Of a stretch of 64,000 bases of DNA, positions 1 through 7,932 are shown one piece after another. The notes under the pieces were generated by a model. The model was not told where the DNA came from, did not search any database, and saw only the letters and a list, made by a program, of their open reading frames with translations. Each line of letters starts with the position of its first letter. Position 1 is the first letter of the stretch. Source of the DNA: Oryzihumus leptocrescens (GTDB taxonomy: Bacteria; Actinomycetota; Actinomycetes; Actinomycetales; Dermatophilaceae); the NCBI RefSeq assembly GCF_006716205.1, contig NZ_VFOQ01000002.1, positions 310,001-374,000 on the forward strand, in the 5' to 3' direction. The position numbers and the translations under genes are program-made.

Positions 1-642
1 ATCGCGGTGCGGGTCTCCGGCCCGATGACCGCAGACATCGCGCTCATCGTCGGCCCCGAGGCCGCGGCCGCCCTGGCCGAGGGCCCCGCCGGCGCGACGG
101 GCCCCCTGGCCACGTGGGAGTCCACCCTCGAGGACGTCGTGTCCGCGTTCGGGGTGCAGGTCGGCGGGCTGCAGACGGAGGCCTTCCGCGAGGTCGACGC
201 CGCCACCGTGGTGCGCGTGGGCGTCGGCGAGCTGCAGCAGGTGGCCGGCCTGTTCGACGGCACCTCCCTGGTCGCCGCCATCGTCGTGACCGCGGACGCG
301 GGGGCCACGCAGGCCCAGGCCGCGCCGGTCCAGGCCGCCACCTTCCAGCCCCTCGCGGGCTCGAGCGCCCCGGTCGTCGACCCGCGCCGCCTGCAGCTGC
401 TGCGCGATGTCGTCATGGGCGTCAGCGTCGAGCTCGGGCGGACCCGGATGACCGTGCGCGAGCTGCTGTCCCTGACCCCCGGCGCGATCGTCGAGCTCGA
501 CCGCGCGGCGGGCAGCCCGGTGGACCTGCTGGTCAACGGCACCCTGATGGCACGCGGCGAGGTGGTAGTGGTCGACGAGGAGTTCGCCGTCCGCGTCACC
601 GAGATCGTCGCCCCCGACCTCGACGGCCGGCTTGGGGCATGA
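1..642 (+). CDS. fliN: Flagellar motor switch protein FliN (5' end outside window)
   Basis: The frame is open from base 1, so the N-terminus probably lies upstream; a GTG at 7 is possible but has no clear ribosome site. The last ~75 residues form a SpoA/FliMN_C domain (about residues 135-205 of the fragment), the fold that builds the C-ring of the flagellar rotor. The alanine-rich part before it is longer than in a minimal FliN, as in FliN/FliY-like proteins of Gram-positives. The stop overlaps the fliO start (ATGA), so the two are translationally coupled. Family assignment rests on the SpoA domain and the fliO-fliP genes that follow. Confidence 0.85.
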   Translation: MAVRVSGPMTADIALIVGPEAAAALAEGPAGATGPLATWESTLEDVVSAFGVQVGGLQTEAFREVDAATVVRVGVGELQQVAGLFDGTSLVAAIVVTADAGATQAQAAPVQAATFQPLAGSSAPVVDPRRLQLLRDVVMGVSVELGRTRMTVRELLSLTPGAIVELDRAAGSPVDLLVNGTLMARGEVVVVDEEFAVRVTEIVAPDLDGRLGA

Positions 643-1151
643 GCGACGGCTCGGCCGTGGCCACGCTCGTGCGGCTGGCCTTCTCCCTGGCGCTGGTGCT
701 CGGCCTCATGGTCCTGGCGGCGCGGCTGCTGCGCCGGCGCCAGCTCGGGCTCGGTGGCACACGCCCGCGTCCCCAGCTGCCGCTGCAGGTCCTGGCGCGC
801 CACGGCCTGAGCCGCACCGCGTCCGTCTCGGTGGTCCAGGTGGGTGAGCATGTGCTCGTCCTCGGGGTCACCGAGAGCTCGGTGGAGGTCCTGCGCGAGC
901 TGGACCCGGCCGAGCTGTCGTATGCCGTGCCGGAGCCGGCGTTGCCCGGGCTCGCCTCCGGCCTCACCTCGACGCTCCAGTCGGGCCTGGCCTCGAGCCT
1001 CGCGGCCGGGCTGCGCCAGCGTCGTCCCGCCGCCGGTGACACGGTCGACGGTGTCGAGGGGGAGCGCCCCCGCAGCCAGTGGTCCGCGCCGGGCCTGGAC
1101 TTCGGCGTGATGCTGGAGTCGTTGCGCGAGAAGACGACCCGTCGTGGCTGA
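639..1151 (+). CDS. fliO: Flagellar biosynthesis protein FliO
   Basis: A 170-residue protein starting at the ATG that overlaps the fliN stop. One transmembrane helix (about residues 7-29) is followed by a basic RRR stretch and a small beta-rich domain typical of FliO, then a low-complexity Leu/Ser/Ala-rich tail. FliO helps assemble the FliP/FliR core of the flagellar export gate. FliO is poorly conserved, so the name relies on topology plus position between fliN and fliP. Its 3' end overlaps the fliP start by 8 bases. Confidence 0.8.
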   Translation: MSDGSAVATLVRLAFSLALVLGLMVLAARLLRRRQLGLGGTRPRPQLPLQVLARHGLSRTASVSVVQVGEHVLVLGVTESSVEVLRELDPAELSYAVPEPALPGLASGLTSTLQSGLASSLAAGLRQRRPAAGDTVDGVEGERPRSQWSAPGLDFGVMLESLREKTTRRG

Positions 1152-2037
1152 GCCGCAGTCCCCGGCACGCACCGCACGGCAGGACCCCACCCGCACCCGC
1201 GGGGCCAGGCCGCTGGTCGTGCTCCTGTTCCTCCTGGCCGCGCTGTTCGTGCCGGTCTCGGCGGCCGCGGCCGCGCACGCCGCGCCCCGGGCCGTCGCCG
1301 CCCACCCCGCCGTGACCGCCCTCGGTGCGCTGCCGGCAGCGCCCAATCCCACCCCGAGCCCGGGCAAGGGCACCGGCAACGTCTCGGTCAAGGTGGACCC
1401 CGTCGGTGGCAAGCCCAGCCAGACGGTGAGCATCATCCTGTTGCTCACCGTGCTCTCGGTCGCCCCGGCGCTGCTGGTGCTCACGACCTCGTTCACCAAG
1501 GTCATCGTGGTCCTGTCGCTGACCCGCAACGCCCTCGGCACCCCGACCATCCCGCCGAACCAGGTGCTGGCCGGGCTGGCCCTGTTCCTCAGCCTGTTCA
1601 TCATGGCGCCGGTGCTGGGCCAGATGAACGCCAAGGGCGTCCAGCCCTACCTGGCCGGCAAGATCACCCAGCAGCAGGCCTACGAGCGGGCCTCCGCCCC
1701 GCTGCACGACTTCATGATCAGGCAGACCCGCAAGGACGAGCTGGCGACGATGGTGAAGCTGAGCAAGGAGAAGCCCCCGGCCAGGCCGGCCGACGTGCCG
1801 ATGACCACGCTCATCCCCGCGTTCGTCCTGTCGGAGCTGAAGTCGGCGTTCATCATCGGCTTCGTCATCTTCATCCCGTTCCTGGTGATCGACCTCGTCG
1901 TGAGCTCGTCCCTGATGTCGATGGGCATGATGATGCTGCCGCCGGTGCTGATCTCGTTGCCGTTCAAGCTGTTGCTCTTCGTCATGGTCGACGGCTGGGA
2001 CATGGTCGCCAAGTCGCTCGTCACGAGCTATCACTGA
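1144..2037 (+). CDS. fliP: Flagellar export gate protein FliP
   Basis: A 297-residue membrane protein starting at GTG inside the fliO end. FliP forms the central pore of the flagellar type III export apparatus with FliQ and FliR. The FliP family core is clear (motifs TSFTKVIVVLSLTRNALG and a C-terminal SLPFKLLLFVMVDGW). It carries an N-terminal hydrophobic segment (about residues 24-45), consistent with the cleavable signal peptide known in FliP, and an Ala/Pro-rich linker that makes it longer than the usual ~245 residues. Four core helices are visible. Confidence 0.95.
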   Translation: MAEPQSPARTARQDPTRTRGARPLVVLLFLLAALFVPVSAAAAAHAAPRAVAAHPAVTALGALPAAPNPTPSPGKGTGNVSVKVDPVGGKPSQTVSIILLLTVLSVAPALLVLTTSFTKVIVVLSLTRNALGTPTIPPNQVLAGLALFLSLFIMAPVLGQMNAKGVQPYLAGKITQQQAYERASAPLHDFMIRQTRKDELATMVKLSKEKPPARPADVPMTTLIPAFVLSELKSAFIIGFVIFIPFLVIDLVVSSSLMSMGMMMLPPVLISLPFKLLLFVMVDGWDMVAKSLVTSYH

Positions 2038-2055
2038 GGTGAGGAGGGACCGGTC

Positions 2056-2328
2056 ATGACCGACACAGCCGTGGTGCACCTGGCCGTGCAGTCGATGATC
2101 ATCGCGATGAAGCTGGCCGCGCCGATCCTCATCGTCAGCCTCGCCATCGGCTTCGGCATCTCGCTGATGCAGTCGGTGACCCAGATCCAGGAGGTCACGC
2201 TCAGCTTCGTGCCCAAGCTGCTCGGCGTGGCCATCGTCATCCTGCTGAGCGGCCACTGGATGCTCAGCGAGGTCGTCGACTTCACGCGCCAGCTCTTCGA
2301 CTCGCTGCCGCAGCTGCTGAGCGGCTGA
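2056..2328 (+). CDS. fliQ: Flagellar export gate protein FliQ
   Basis: A 90-residue protein of two transmembrane helices, the standard length for FliQ. It contains the family pattern APILIVSLAIGFGISLMQS followed by TQIQEVTLSFVPK. A GAGGTGAGGAGGGA purine run just after fliP supplies the ribosome site. FliQ packs around the FliP5-FliR1 core of the export gate. Its stop codon shares a base with the fliR start (TGATG), so expression of the two is coupled. Confidence 0.96.
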   Translation: MTDTAVVHLAVQSMIIAMKLAAPILIVSLAIGFGISLMQSVTQIQEVTLSFVPKLLGVAIVILLSGHWMLSEVVDFTRQLFDSLPQLLSG

Positions 2329-3101
2329 TGGACTTCGCCGTCCCCACGGCCACCCTGCTCGCGGTCCTGCTCGCCACCGTCCGCGCCAGCGCGTGGCTCG
2401 CCGTGGCCCCGCCGTTCAACACCCGCGCCATCCCCACGATGGTCAAGGTGGCGCTGGCCTTCGCCCTGGCCCTGCCGGTCGGGCCGCGGCTGTCCGGCCA
2501 GGCACCGCCGCTGGAGCTGTTCCCGCTCATCGGCGCCGTCCTGTTCCAGGTGGCGGTCGGCCTGAGCCTGGGCTTCCTGGCGCAGCTGCTCTTCTCCGCG
2601 GTGCAGGCCGCCGGCGAGCTCATCGACCTCGCCAGCGGCTTCACCCTGGCCAGCCTCTACGACCCGCTGTCCAACGTCAGCAGCAGCATGTTCGGCCGGG
2701 TGCAGCAGCTGCTCGCCGTCACCCTGCTCTTCGCCCTCAACGGGCACCTGCTGCTGATCCGGGGCTTCCTGACCTCCTTCGAGGTGCTGCCGCTGCGGGT
2801 GGTCAGCATCGGCGCGCTGGCCGGCACGGTCACGAGCAACGTGGGGCGCTTCTTCGTCGCCGCCCTCGAGATCGCCGCCCCCGTCGTGGTGGTGCTCTTC
2901 CTCGCCGAGCTCGCCCTCGGCCTGGTCAGCCGCGCCGTGCCCTCGCTGAACGTGCTGGCGATGAGCTTCCCGCTGAAGATCCTGCTCACCCTGTCGCTGG
3001 CCGGGGTCGCGATCGGGCTGCTGCCCGGCGCCGTCAGCGCCCTGCTGGACCGGATCACCACCGACGTGGCCGCGGCCCTGAGGATCCTGGGGGCGGCGTG
3101 A
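2328..3101 (+). CDS. fliR: Flagellar export gate protein FliR
   Basis: A 257-residue, six-helix membrane protein of the FliR/SpaR family. Family hallmarks are the early RASAWLAVAPPFNTRAIP segment and the conserved middle region around AGELIDLASGF. FliR joins five FliP subunits to complete the export gate. The start ATG overlaps the fliQ stop, and the 3' end overlaps the flhB start by four bases. Length matches the family. Confidence 0.95.
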   Translation: MDFAVPTATLLAVLLATVRASAWLAVAPPFNTRAIPTMVKVALAFALALPVGPRLSGQAPPLELFPLIGAVLFQVAVGLSLGFLAQLLFSAVQAAGELIDLASGFTLASLYDPLSNVSSSMFGRVQQLLAVTLLFALNGHLLLIRGFLTSFEVLPLRVVSIGALAGTVTSNVGRFFVAALEIAAPVVVVLFLAELALGLVSRAVPSLNVLAMSFPLKILLTLSLAGVAIGLLPGAVSALLDRITTDVAAALRILGAA

Positions 3102-4198
3102 GTGACAAGTCGCAGAAGACCGAGAAGCCCACCCCGCAACGCCGCCGGGAGGCGGTGAAGGAGGGGCGGATCGCCCGTTCGGCCGACGTCTCGGCCTGGC
3201 TGACCGTGCTCGCGGTGAGCTTCCTCGCCCCGGTGACCGTCCGGCATACCCGCGAGCTGTTCACCACGCTGATGGGGCAGGTGCAGCAGGTCATCGCCGA
3301 CCCGCAGCCGCAGCGCGCCACCGAGCTGATGAGCGGGGCGGTCACCGGCATGCTCGGGGCGCTGGCGCCGCTGCTGTTCGGCACCGTCGTCGTCGCGCTC
3401 GTCGGCAACGTCGCCCAGGGCGGGCTGCGCGTGTCCAGCAAGCGGTTCAAGCCCAAGTGGGAGCACCTCAACGTCGCCAAGGGCATCAAGCGGATGGTGG
3501 GGGCGCAGGCGGCCTGGTCGCTGGCCAAGACGCTGCTCAAGTTCGGCCTGCTCGGCGTCGTCGCGTGGATGCTGCTCAAGGGCGTCGTCGCGCAGTTCAC
3601 CGGCACCGCGTGGTCGCTGTCGTCGGCGATGCTGGGGGCGGTCGACGCGGCCCAGCACCTGCTGCGGGTGGTCGCGGTCGTCGGCCTGGTGATCGCCGCC
3701 GCCGACTACCTCGTCGAGCGCCGTCGGGTCGAGAAGTCGATGATGATGAGCCGCGAGGAGATCAAGCGCGAGGCCCGCCAGTCCGAGGGTGACCCGCACC
3801 AGAAGGGCGCCCGGCTCGGCCGCCAGCGCGAGCTCAGCCGCAACCGGATGATCAGCAACGTCCGGGACGCCGACGTGGTGATGGTCAACCCGACCCACGT
3901 GGCCGTGGCACTGAAGTACGAGAGCGGCAGCGGCGCCCCGCGGGTGGTCGCCAAGGGCGCCGGCGCGGTGGCCACGCGGATCCGCGAGGAGGCCGCCACG
4001 CACCGGCTGCCCATGGTCGAGGACGTGCCGCTCGCGCGGGCCCTGTATGCCGCGTGCGAGGTGGGGGAGGAGATCCCCGTCGCCCTCTACGACGCGGTGG
4101 CCCGGGTGCTGGCGTTCGTCATGTCGCTGCGCCTGCGCGGCACCGCCGTGGGCGTGCACCGCAGCCCCGTGCCCCTGGGCCTGGTGCCCACGCCCTGA
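3098..4198 (+). CDS. flhB: Flagellar export switch protein FlhB
   Basis: A 366-residue protein beginning at the GTG that overlaps the fliR stop; the first residues (MSDKSQKTEKPTPQRRREA) are the usual FlhB N-terminus. Four membrane helices precede a cytoplasmic domain that carries the autocleavage motif NPTH at residues 264-267, the site used to switch export from rod/hook to filament substrates. The cleavage motif is intact, so the switch should work. A 92-base gap follows before flhA. Confidence 0.96.
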   Translation: MSDKSQKTEKPTPQRRREAVKEGRIARSADVSAWLTVLAVSFLAPVTVRHTRELFTTLMGQVQQVIADPQPQRATELMSGAVTGMLGALAPLLFGTVVVALVGNVAQGGLRVSSKRFKPKWEHLNVAKGIKRMVGAQAAWSLAKTLLKFGLLGVVAWMLLKGVVAQFTGTAWSLSSAMLGAVDAAQHLLRVVAVVGLVIAAADYLVERRRVEKSMMMSREEIKREARQSEGDPHQKGARLGRQRELSRNRMISNVRDADVVMVNPTHVAVALKYESGSGAPRVVAKGAGAVATRIREEAATHRLPMVEDVPLARALYAACEVGEEIPVALYDAVARVLAFVMSLRLRGTAVGVHRSPVPLGLVPTP

Positions 4199-4290
4199 TC
4201 CTCAGGTCGGGGCCGGCCGTGCCGATAGGGCCCCGCCAGGACGGCACCCGGAGCAGCCACGGATGGTTGGCCCCCATCCCGTGAGGTCTC

Positions 4291-6348
4291 GTGAAGTCCA
4301 GCCGCGTCGGTCAGATCGGCATCCCCGCAGCGATCATCTCCATCGTCGTCATGATGGTGGTCCCGCTGCCCACGATGCTGCTCGACCTGCTCCTCGCCGT
4401 GAACATCACCGGCGCCGTCCTGATCCTGCTCGTCAGCCTCTACGTGACCAAGCCGCTGGACTTCGCGGTGTTCCCGTCGCTGCTGCTGATCATGACGATG
4501 TTCCGGCTGGCGCTGAACGTCAGCGCGACCCGCCTGGTGCTGCTCAACGGCTTCGCCGGCAAGGTGATCGAGTCGTTCGGCCACTTCGTGGTGGGTGGCT
4601 CGATCGTCGTCGGCCTGGTCATCTTCGTCATCCTCATCGTCATCCAGTTCGTCGTCATCACCAACGGCGCCGGCCGGGTCGCGGAGGTCGCGGCGCGGTT
4701 CACCCTCGATGCGATGCCCGGCAAGCAGATGGCGATCGACGCCGACCTCAACTCCGGCCTGATCGACGAGGACGAGGCGCGCCGCCGCCGGCAGGAGGTC
4801 TCCCAGGAGGCCGACTTCTACGGCGCCATGGACGGTGCGTCCAAGTTCGTCAAGGGCGACGCGATCGCGGCGATCGTCATCACCGTGGTCAACCTGCTCG
4901 GCGGGTTCATCGTGGGCGTGGTGCAGCGGCACCAGTCGATGGGCGAGGCGATCTCGACCTACAGCCTGCTCTCCGTCGGTGACGGCCTGGTCTCGCAGAT
5001 CCCCGCGCTGCTCATCTCGATCTCGACCGGCCTCATCGTCACCCGGGCGACGACCGAGCGGGACATGGGCAGCGACCTGCTGCACCAGTTCGGCCAGCAG
5101 CGCCGCGCCCTGCAGGTGGCCGGCTCGGCGATCCTGTTCCTGGCGCTCATCCCCGGCCTGCCCAAGCTGCCGTTCATGCTGGTCGGCGGCTCGGTCCTGC
5201 TGATCGCCCAGCGCCTGCCCAAGCAGTCCACCGGCGAGCCCACGCCCGCCGAGACCGAGGCCGCGGCGGCCGCGGCGGCGGGCCCGTCGCCCGACAGCCC
5301 CGAGGCCATCGCCAACGACATGCGGGTCGAGCCGCTGGAGCTCGAGCTGGCCTACGACCTCATCGACCTGGTCGACTCGACCGTCGGCGGCGACCTGCTC
5401 GACCGGGTCAAGGCGCTGCGGCGCAAGCTGGCCCTCGAGCTCGGCATCGTCATCCCGCTGGTGCGCACGCGGGACAACCTCGACCTGCCGCCGCGGACCT
5501 ACGCGATCAAGCTGCACGGCGTCGAGGTCGCCCGCGGCGAGGCGCCGGCCGGCATGATCCTGGCCATCGGCGACGACCTGGCCAGCCTGCCCGGCACGGT
5601 CACCAAGGAGCCGGTCTTCGGCCTGGACGCCAAGTGGGTGCCGGCCGAGCTGCGCCGCCACCCCGGCCTGACCAGTGCCACCGTCGTCGACCGTTCCTCG
5701 GTCGTGACGACGCACCTGGCCGAGGTCGTGCGCACCCACGCCCACCAGCTGCTCGGCCGCGAGGACGTCAAGGCGCTGGTCGACATGGTCAAGGCCACGC
5801 ACCCGGTCGTCGTCGAGGAGCTCACCCCGACCCCGTTGACCCTCGGCGAGGTCCAGCGCGCCCTGCAGGCCCTGCTCGCCGAGCGGATCTGCATCCGCGA
5901 CCTGGTCCGCATCTTCGAGGCCCTGTCCGCGCGCGGCCGGGTCAGCACCGACCCGGACGGCCTGGCCGAGGCGGCGCGCGCCGCGCTGGGCCCGGCGATC
6001 TCCGCCGCGCACGCCGTCGACGGCAAGCTCCCGGTCATCACCCTCGACCCGCTGCTGGAGCAGAACCTGCTCGAGTCGCTGCGCTCGGGGGAGAACGGCG
6101 GCTTCCTCATGCTCGACCCGATGTATGCCGAGCGGCTGGTCCTCGAGGCGGCCCGCCTCGCCGAGGCGGCCGAGCAGCGCGGCGAGGCGCCGGTCCTGGT
6201 CTGCGCCGCGCCGCTGCGCCTGCCGGTGCGCCGGCTGCTGGAGGCGGCCGCGCCGCGCCTGCCGGTCCTGGCCTACCCCGAGCTCGGCGGGTCGCTCACC
6301 CTGACGACAGTCGGCGTGGTCGAGGTCGCCCATGCGCCGACAGCTTGA
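4291..6348 (+). CDS. flhA: Flagellar export protein FlhA
   Basis: A 685-residue protein with about eight N-terminal membrane helices and a ~330-residue cytoplasmic domain, the typical FlhA size and layout. The conserved FHIPEP-family region is present (SLLLIMTMFRLALNVSATR, and further on GKQMAIDADLNSGLIDEDEA). FlhA is the export-gate component that receives chaperone-substrate complexes and couples export to the proton motive force. An Ala-rich linker (about residues 315-345) separates membrane and cytoplasmic parts. The start is a GTG; upstream is a 92-base spacer without a clear terminator. The end overlaps flhF by 17 bases. Confidence 0.96.
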   Translation: MKSSRVGQIGIPAAIISIVVMMVVPLPTMLLDLLLAVNITGAVLILLVSLYVTKPLDFAVFPSLLLIMTMFRLALNVSATRLVLLNGFAGKVIESFGHFVVGGSIVVGLVIFVILIVIQFVVITNGAGRVAEVAARFTLDAMPGKQMAIDADLNSGLIDEDEARRRRQEVSQEADFYGAMDGASKFVKGDAIAAIVITVVNLLGGFIVGVVQRHQSMGEAISTYSLLSVGDGLVSQIPALLISISTGLIVTRATTERDMGSDLLHQFGQQRRALQVAGSAILFLALIPGLPKLPFMLVGGSVLLIAQRLPKQSTGEPTPAETEAAAAAAAGPSPDSPEAIANDMRVEPLELELAYDLIDLVDSTVGGDLLDRVKALRRKLALELGIVIPLVRTRDNLDLPPRTYAIKLHGVEVARGEAPAGMILAIGDDLASLPGTVTKEPVFGLDAKWVPAELRRHPGLTSATVVDRSSVVTTHLAEVVRTHAHQLLGREDVKALVDMVKATHPVVVEELTPTPLTLGEVQRALQALLAERICIRDLVRIFEALSARGRVSTDPDGLAEAARAALGPAISAAHAVDGKLPVITLDPLLEQNLLESLRSGENGGFLMLDPMYAERLVLEAARLAEAAEQRGEAPVLVCAAPLRLPVRRLLEAAAPRLPVLAYPELGGSLTLTTVGVVEVAHAPTA

Positions 6349-7417
6349 GGGCCCGCACCTGCCCACGCTGGTGGAGCGGGTGCGTGCCGAGTACGGCAAC
6401 AGCGCGCGGATCGTCTCCGCCGAACGGGTCCGCCGCGGCGGGGTCGGCGGTTTCTTCGCCCGGGAGCGGTTCCACCTCGTCATCGAGGTGACGCCGCGCC
6501 CCGGCCAGGTCGAGGTCCGGTCCGGGGTCGCCCCGGACGGCACGGTCTCCGGGCCGGTGCTCGCCCCGCCCGCGCCGGCCACCTCGCTGCTGGAGCTGGC
6601 CGACCGGGTCAGCGCCCAGGAGGACGCCCTGCGCGCCGGTGCGGCGCCGTCCCCGGAGGTGTCCACCGAGACCCCGGCGTTCGCCGACGTCCTCGCCCGG
6701 CTGCACGACACCGTGGCGGAGGCGGCGCCGCCTGTCCCGCGGACCGCGCCACGGGTCTTCCCCGACCTGACCGGGCGGGCCGAGGCCCTGGGCATCCCGC
6801 CGACCGTGCTCGTCGGCGCCCATGACCCGGTCGTGCTCTACCGCCGGCTCGCGGCCTGGCTGGAGTCCTTCCCCGCCCCGCCGCTGCCGGCCCACGCGCC
6901 CGGGCAGGTGCTGGCGCTCGCCGGCGAGCTGCCCGCCGCCCTGCGCGTGGCCGGGGTGCTGGCCCGCGAGATCGGCGCCGCCCAGTGGGACATCTTCGTG
7001 GTCACGCCCTCGCCGTCGTCGGTGCAGGGCATCCCGCTGGCCCGGGTCTTCGGTGACGCAGCTGCCGTGGCCGCCCAGCGCCGCAGCTGGGGTCAGGGGC
7101 GGCCGAGCAAGGTGGTCGTCGTCGACGCCCCGATGCTGCCGGACCTGCGCGGCTGGGCGCACGGCGTGCTGGCCGCGCTGGCGCCGACCCTGACCTGGGG
7201 CGTGGTGCACGCCTCGAGCAAGCCCGGGGACGTCGCCCGCTGGGCCGCCCGCCTCGGCCAGGTCGACGCCCTGGCCCTGGAGCACGTCGCGGCCACGGCA
7301 GACCCCGCCTCGGTGCTCACCCAGTGCCCGGTACCGGTCGGGTTGCTGGACGGTCGCCGCGCCACGGTCGAGGTGTGGGCCGACCTGCTCACCGCACGGT
7401 TGGAGGCAGAACGATGA
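6332..7417 (+). CDS. flhF: FlhF-like protein with a degenerate nucleotide-binding region
   Basis: A 361-residue protein at the usual flhF position after flhA. The N-terminus (VERVRAEYGNSARIVSAERV) and the segment on residue ~35 (GGVGGFFARERFHLVIEV) match the FlhF N-domain. In the place of the SRP-type GTPase P-loop (GxxGxGKT) the protein reads LALAGELPAALRVAG (about residues 191-206), with no Lys-Thr/Ser, so GTP binding by the normal mechanism looks lost. Later parts keep the alpha/beta rhythm of the G domain (VVVVDAP near the DxxG position). FlhF normally sets flagellar number and position as a GTPase; this one may act only as a scaffold. The end overlaps the next start (ATGA). Confidence 0.7.
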   Translation: MRRQLEGPHLPTLVERVRAEYGNSARIVSAERVRRGGVGGFFARERFHLVIEVTPRPGQVEVRSGVAPDGTVSGPVLAPPAPATSLLELADRVSAQEDALRAGAAPSPEVSTETPAFADVLARLHDTVAEAAPPVPRTAPRVFPDLTGRAEALGIPPTVLVGAHDPVVLYRRLAAWLESFPAPPLPAHAPGQVLALAGELPAALRVAGVLAREIGAAQWDIFVVTPSPSSVQGIPLARVFGDAAAVAAQRRSWGQGRPSKVVVVDAPMLPDLRGWAHGVLAALAPTLTWGVVHASSKPGDVARWAARLGQVDALALEHVAATADPASVLTQCPVPVGLLDGRRATVEVWADLLTARLEAER

Positions 7418-7872
7418 GCCGCAAGGCCAAGGGTGGTGCCGGCGCTGGTCCGGGCAAGGGAGCGCGCAAGGTCGGCGCGGCGCCGCCGCGTGAGGCCGTG
7501 ACGATCGCGCTGCTGCTGGTCGTGCCGGCCGAGCTGCTGCTGCTCGACGGCAACCTGTCGGTGCCGCAGCTGGTGGCCCGCGTGGCCGGGGCGCTGGCCC
7601 TGACCTGGCTGGCCGCGTCGGTCATCGGCGGCACGGTCCGATCGGCCCGGCGCTCCCTTGCCCGGGCCCGGGCCGAGGCCGCGGCCGAGGAGGCACGGGC
7701 CCGACGGGAGGCGCGCAAGGCAGCCAAGGCGGCCGCGGCCGAGGCGGAGCAGCCGGGCACCGGGCAGTCGGGCGCCGAGCAGTCAGGTGCAGGGCAGCCG
7801 GGCGGCGGGCCGCTCGGCGGGCCGTTCGGCGCGGAGGTGAGCGGCGCGGCATACGGCCTGCAGGGGGAATGA
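7414..7872 (+). CDS. Small membrane protein of the flagellar operon, unknown function
   Basis: A 152-residue protein translationally coupled to flhF (ATGA overlap), so expressed with the flagellar genes. A basic Gly/Ala/Lys-rich N-terminus is followed by two hydrophobic segments (about residues 27-42 and 50-68), a charged Arg/Ala/Glu-rich stretch that could be a helical coil (about 70-112), and a Gly/Gln/Pro-rich tail with imperfect GQSGAEQSGAGQPGGG repeats. I recognise no named family. Its place at the end of the operon suggests a role at the export apparatus or basal body, but nothing in the sequence proves this. Confidence 0.6.
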   Translation: MSRKAKGGAGAGPGKGARKVGAAPPREAVTIALLLVVPAELLLLDGNLSVPQLVARVAGALALTWLAASVIGGTVRSARRSLARARAEAAAEEARARREARKAAKAAAAEAEQPGTGQSGAEQSGAGQPGGGPLGGPFGAEVSGAAYGLQGE

Positions 7873-7873
7873 G

Positions 7874-7902
7874 TTGACCGCGCACCGCGTTCGGGTAGAT
7901 AG
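7874..7902 (+). promoter_or_regulatory. Predicted promoter of the pirin gene
   Basis: TTGACC at 7874-7879 is followed 16-18 bases later by TAGATA/GATAGT (7896-7903). The -10 element lies inside the left arm of the inverted repeat at 7897-7920, so a protein bound there would block the polymerase. Spacing and sequence fit a housekeeping actinobacterial sigma factor; no transcript data were available. Confidence 0.5.
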
Positions 7903-7920
7903 TTGAATCAGAAACTATCT
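7897..7920. promoter_or_regulatory. Inverted repeat, candidate repressor operator upstream of pirin
   Basis: AGATAGTT and AACTATCT form a perfect 8-base inverted repeat separated by eight bases. It ends right before the GAGGAG ribosome site and overlaps the predicted -10. AT-rich dyads of this size are typical of MarR- or HxlR-type regulators of redox and aromatic-stress genes, but no such regulator is next to it, so the binding protein is unknown. Confidence 0.55.
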
Positions 7921-7932
7921 GAGGAGCCCGTT

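Noticed and set aside
4199-4290. Small RNA or riboswitch between flhB and flhA
   Set aside because: The 92-base spacer has no strong stem or known signature and no terminator. It seems to be an ordinary leader.
4087-6795. Very long open frame on the minus strand opposite flhA
   Set aside because: In DNA this GC-rich, antisense frames stay open by chance. It is made of Arg/Gly/Asp/Gln-rich low-complexity sequence, has no domain, and lies over a clear FlhA gene.
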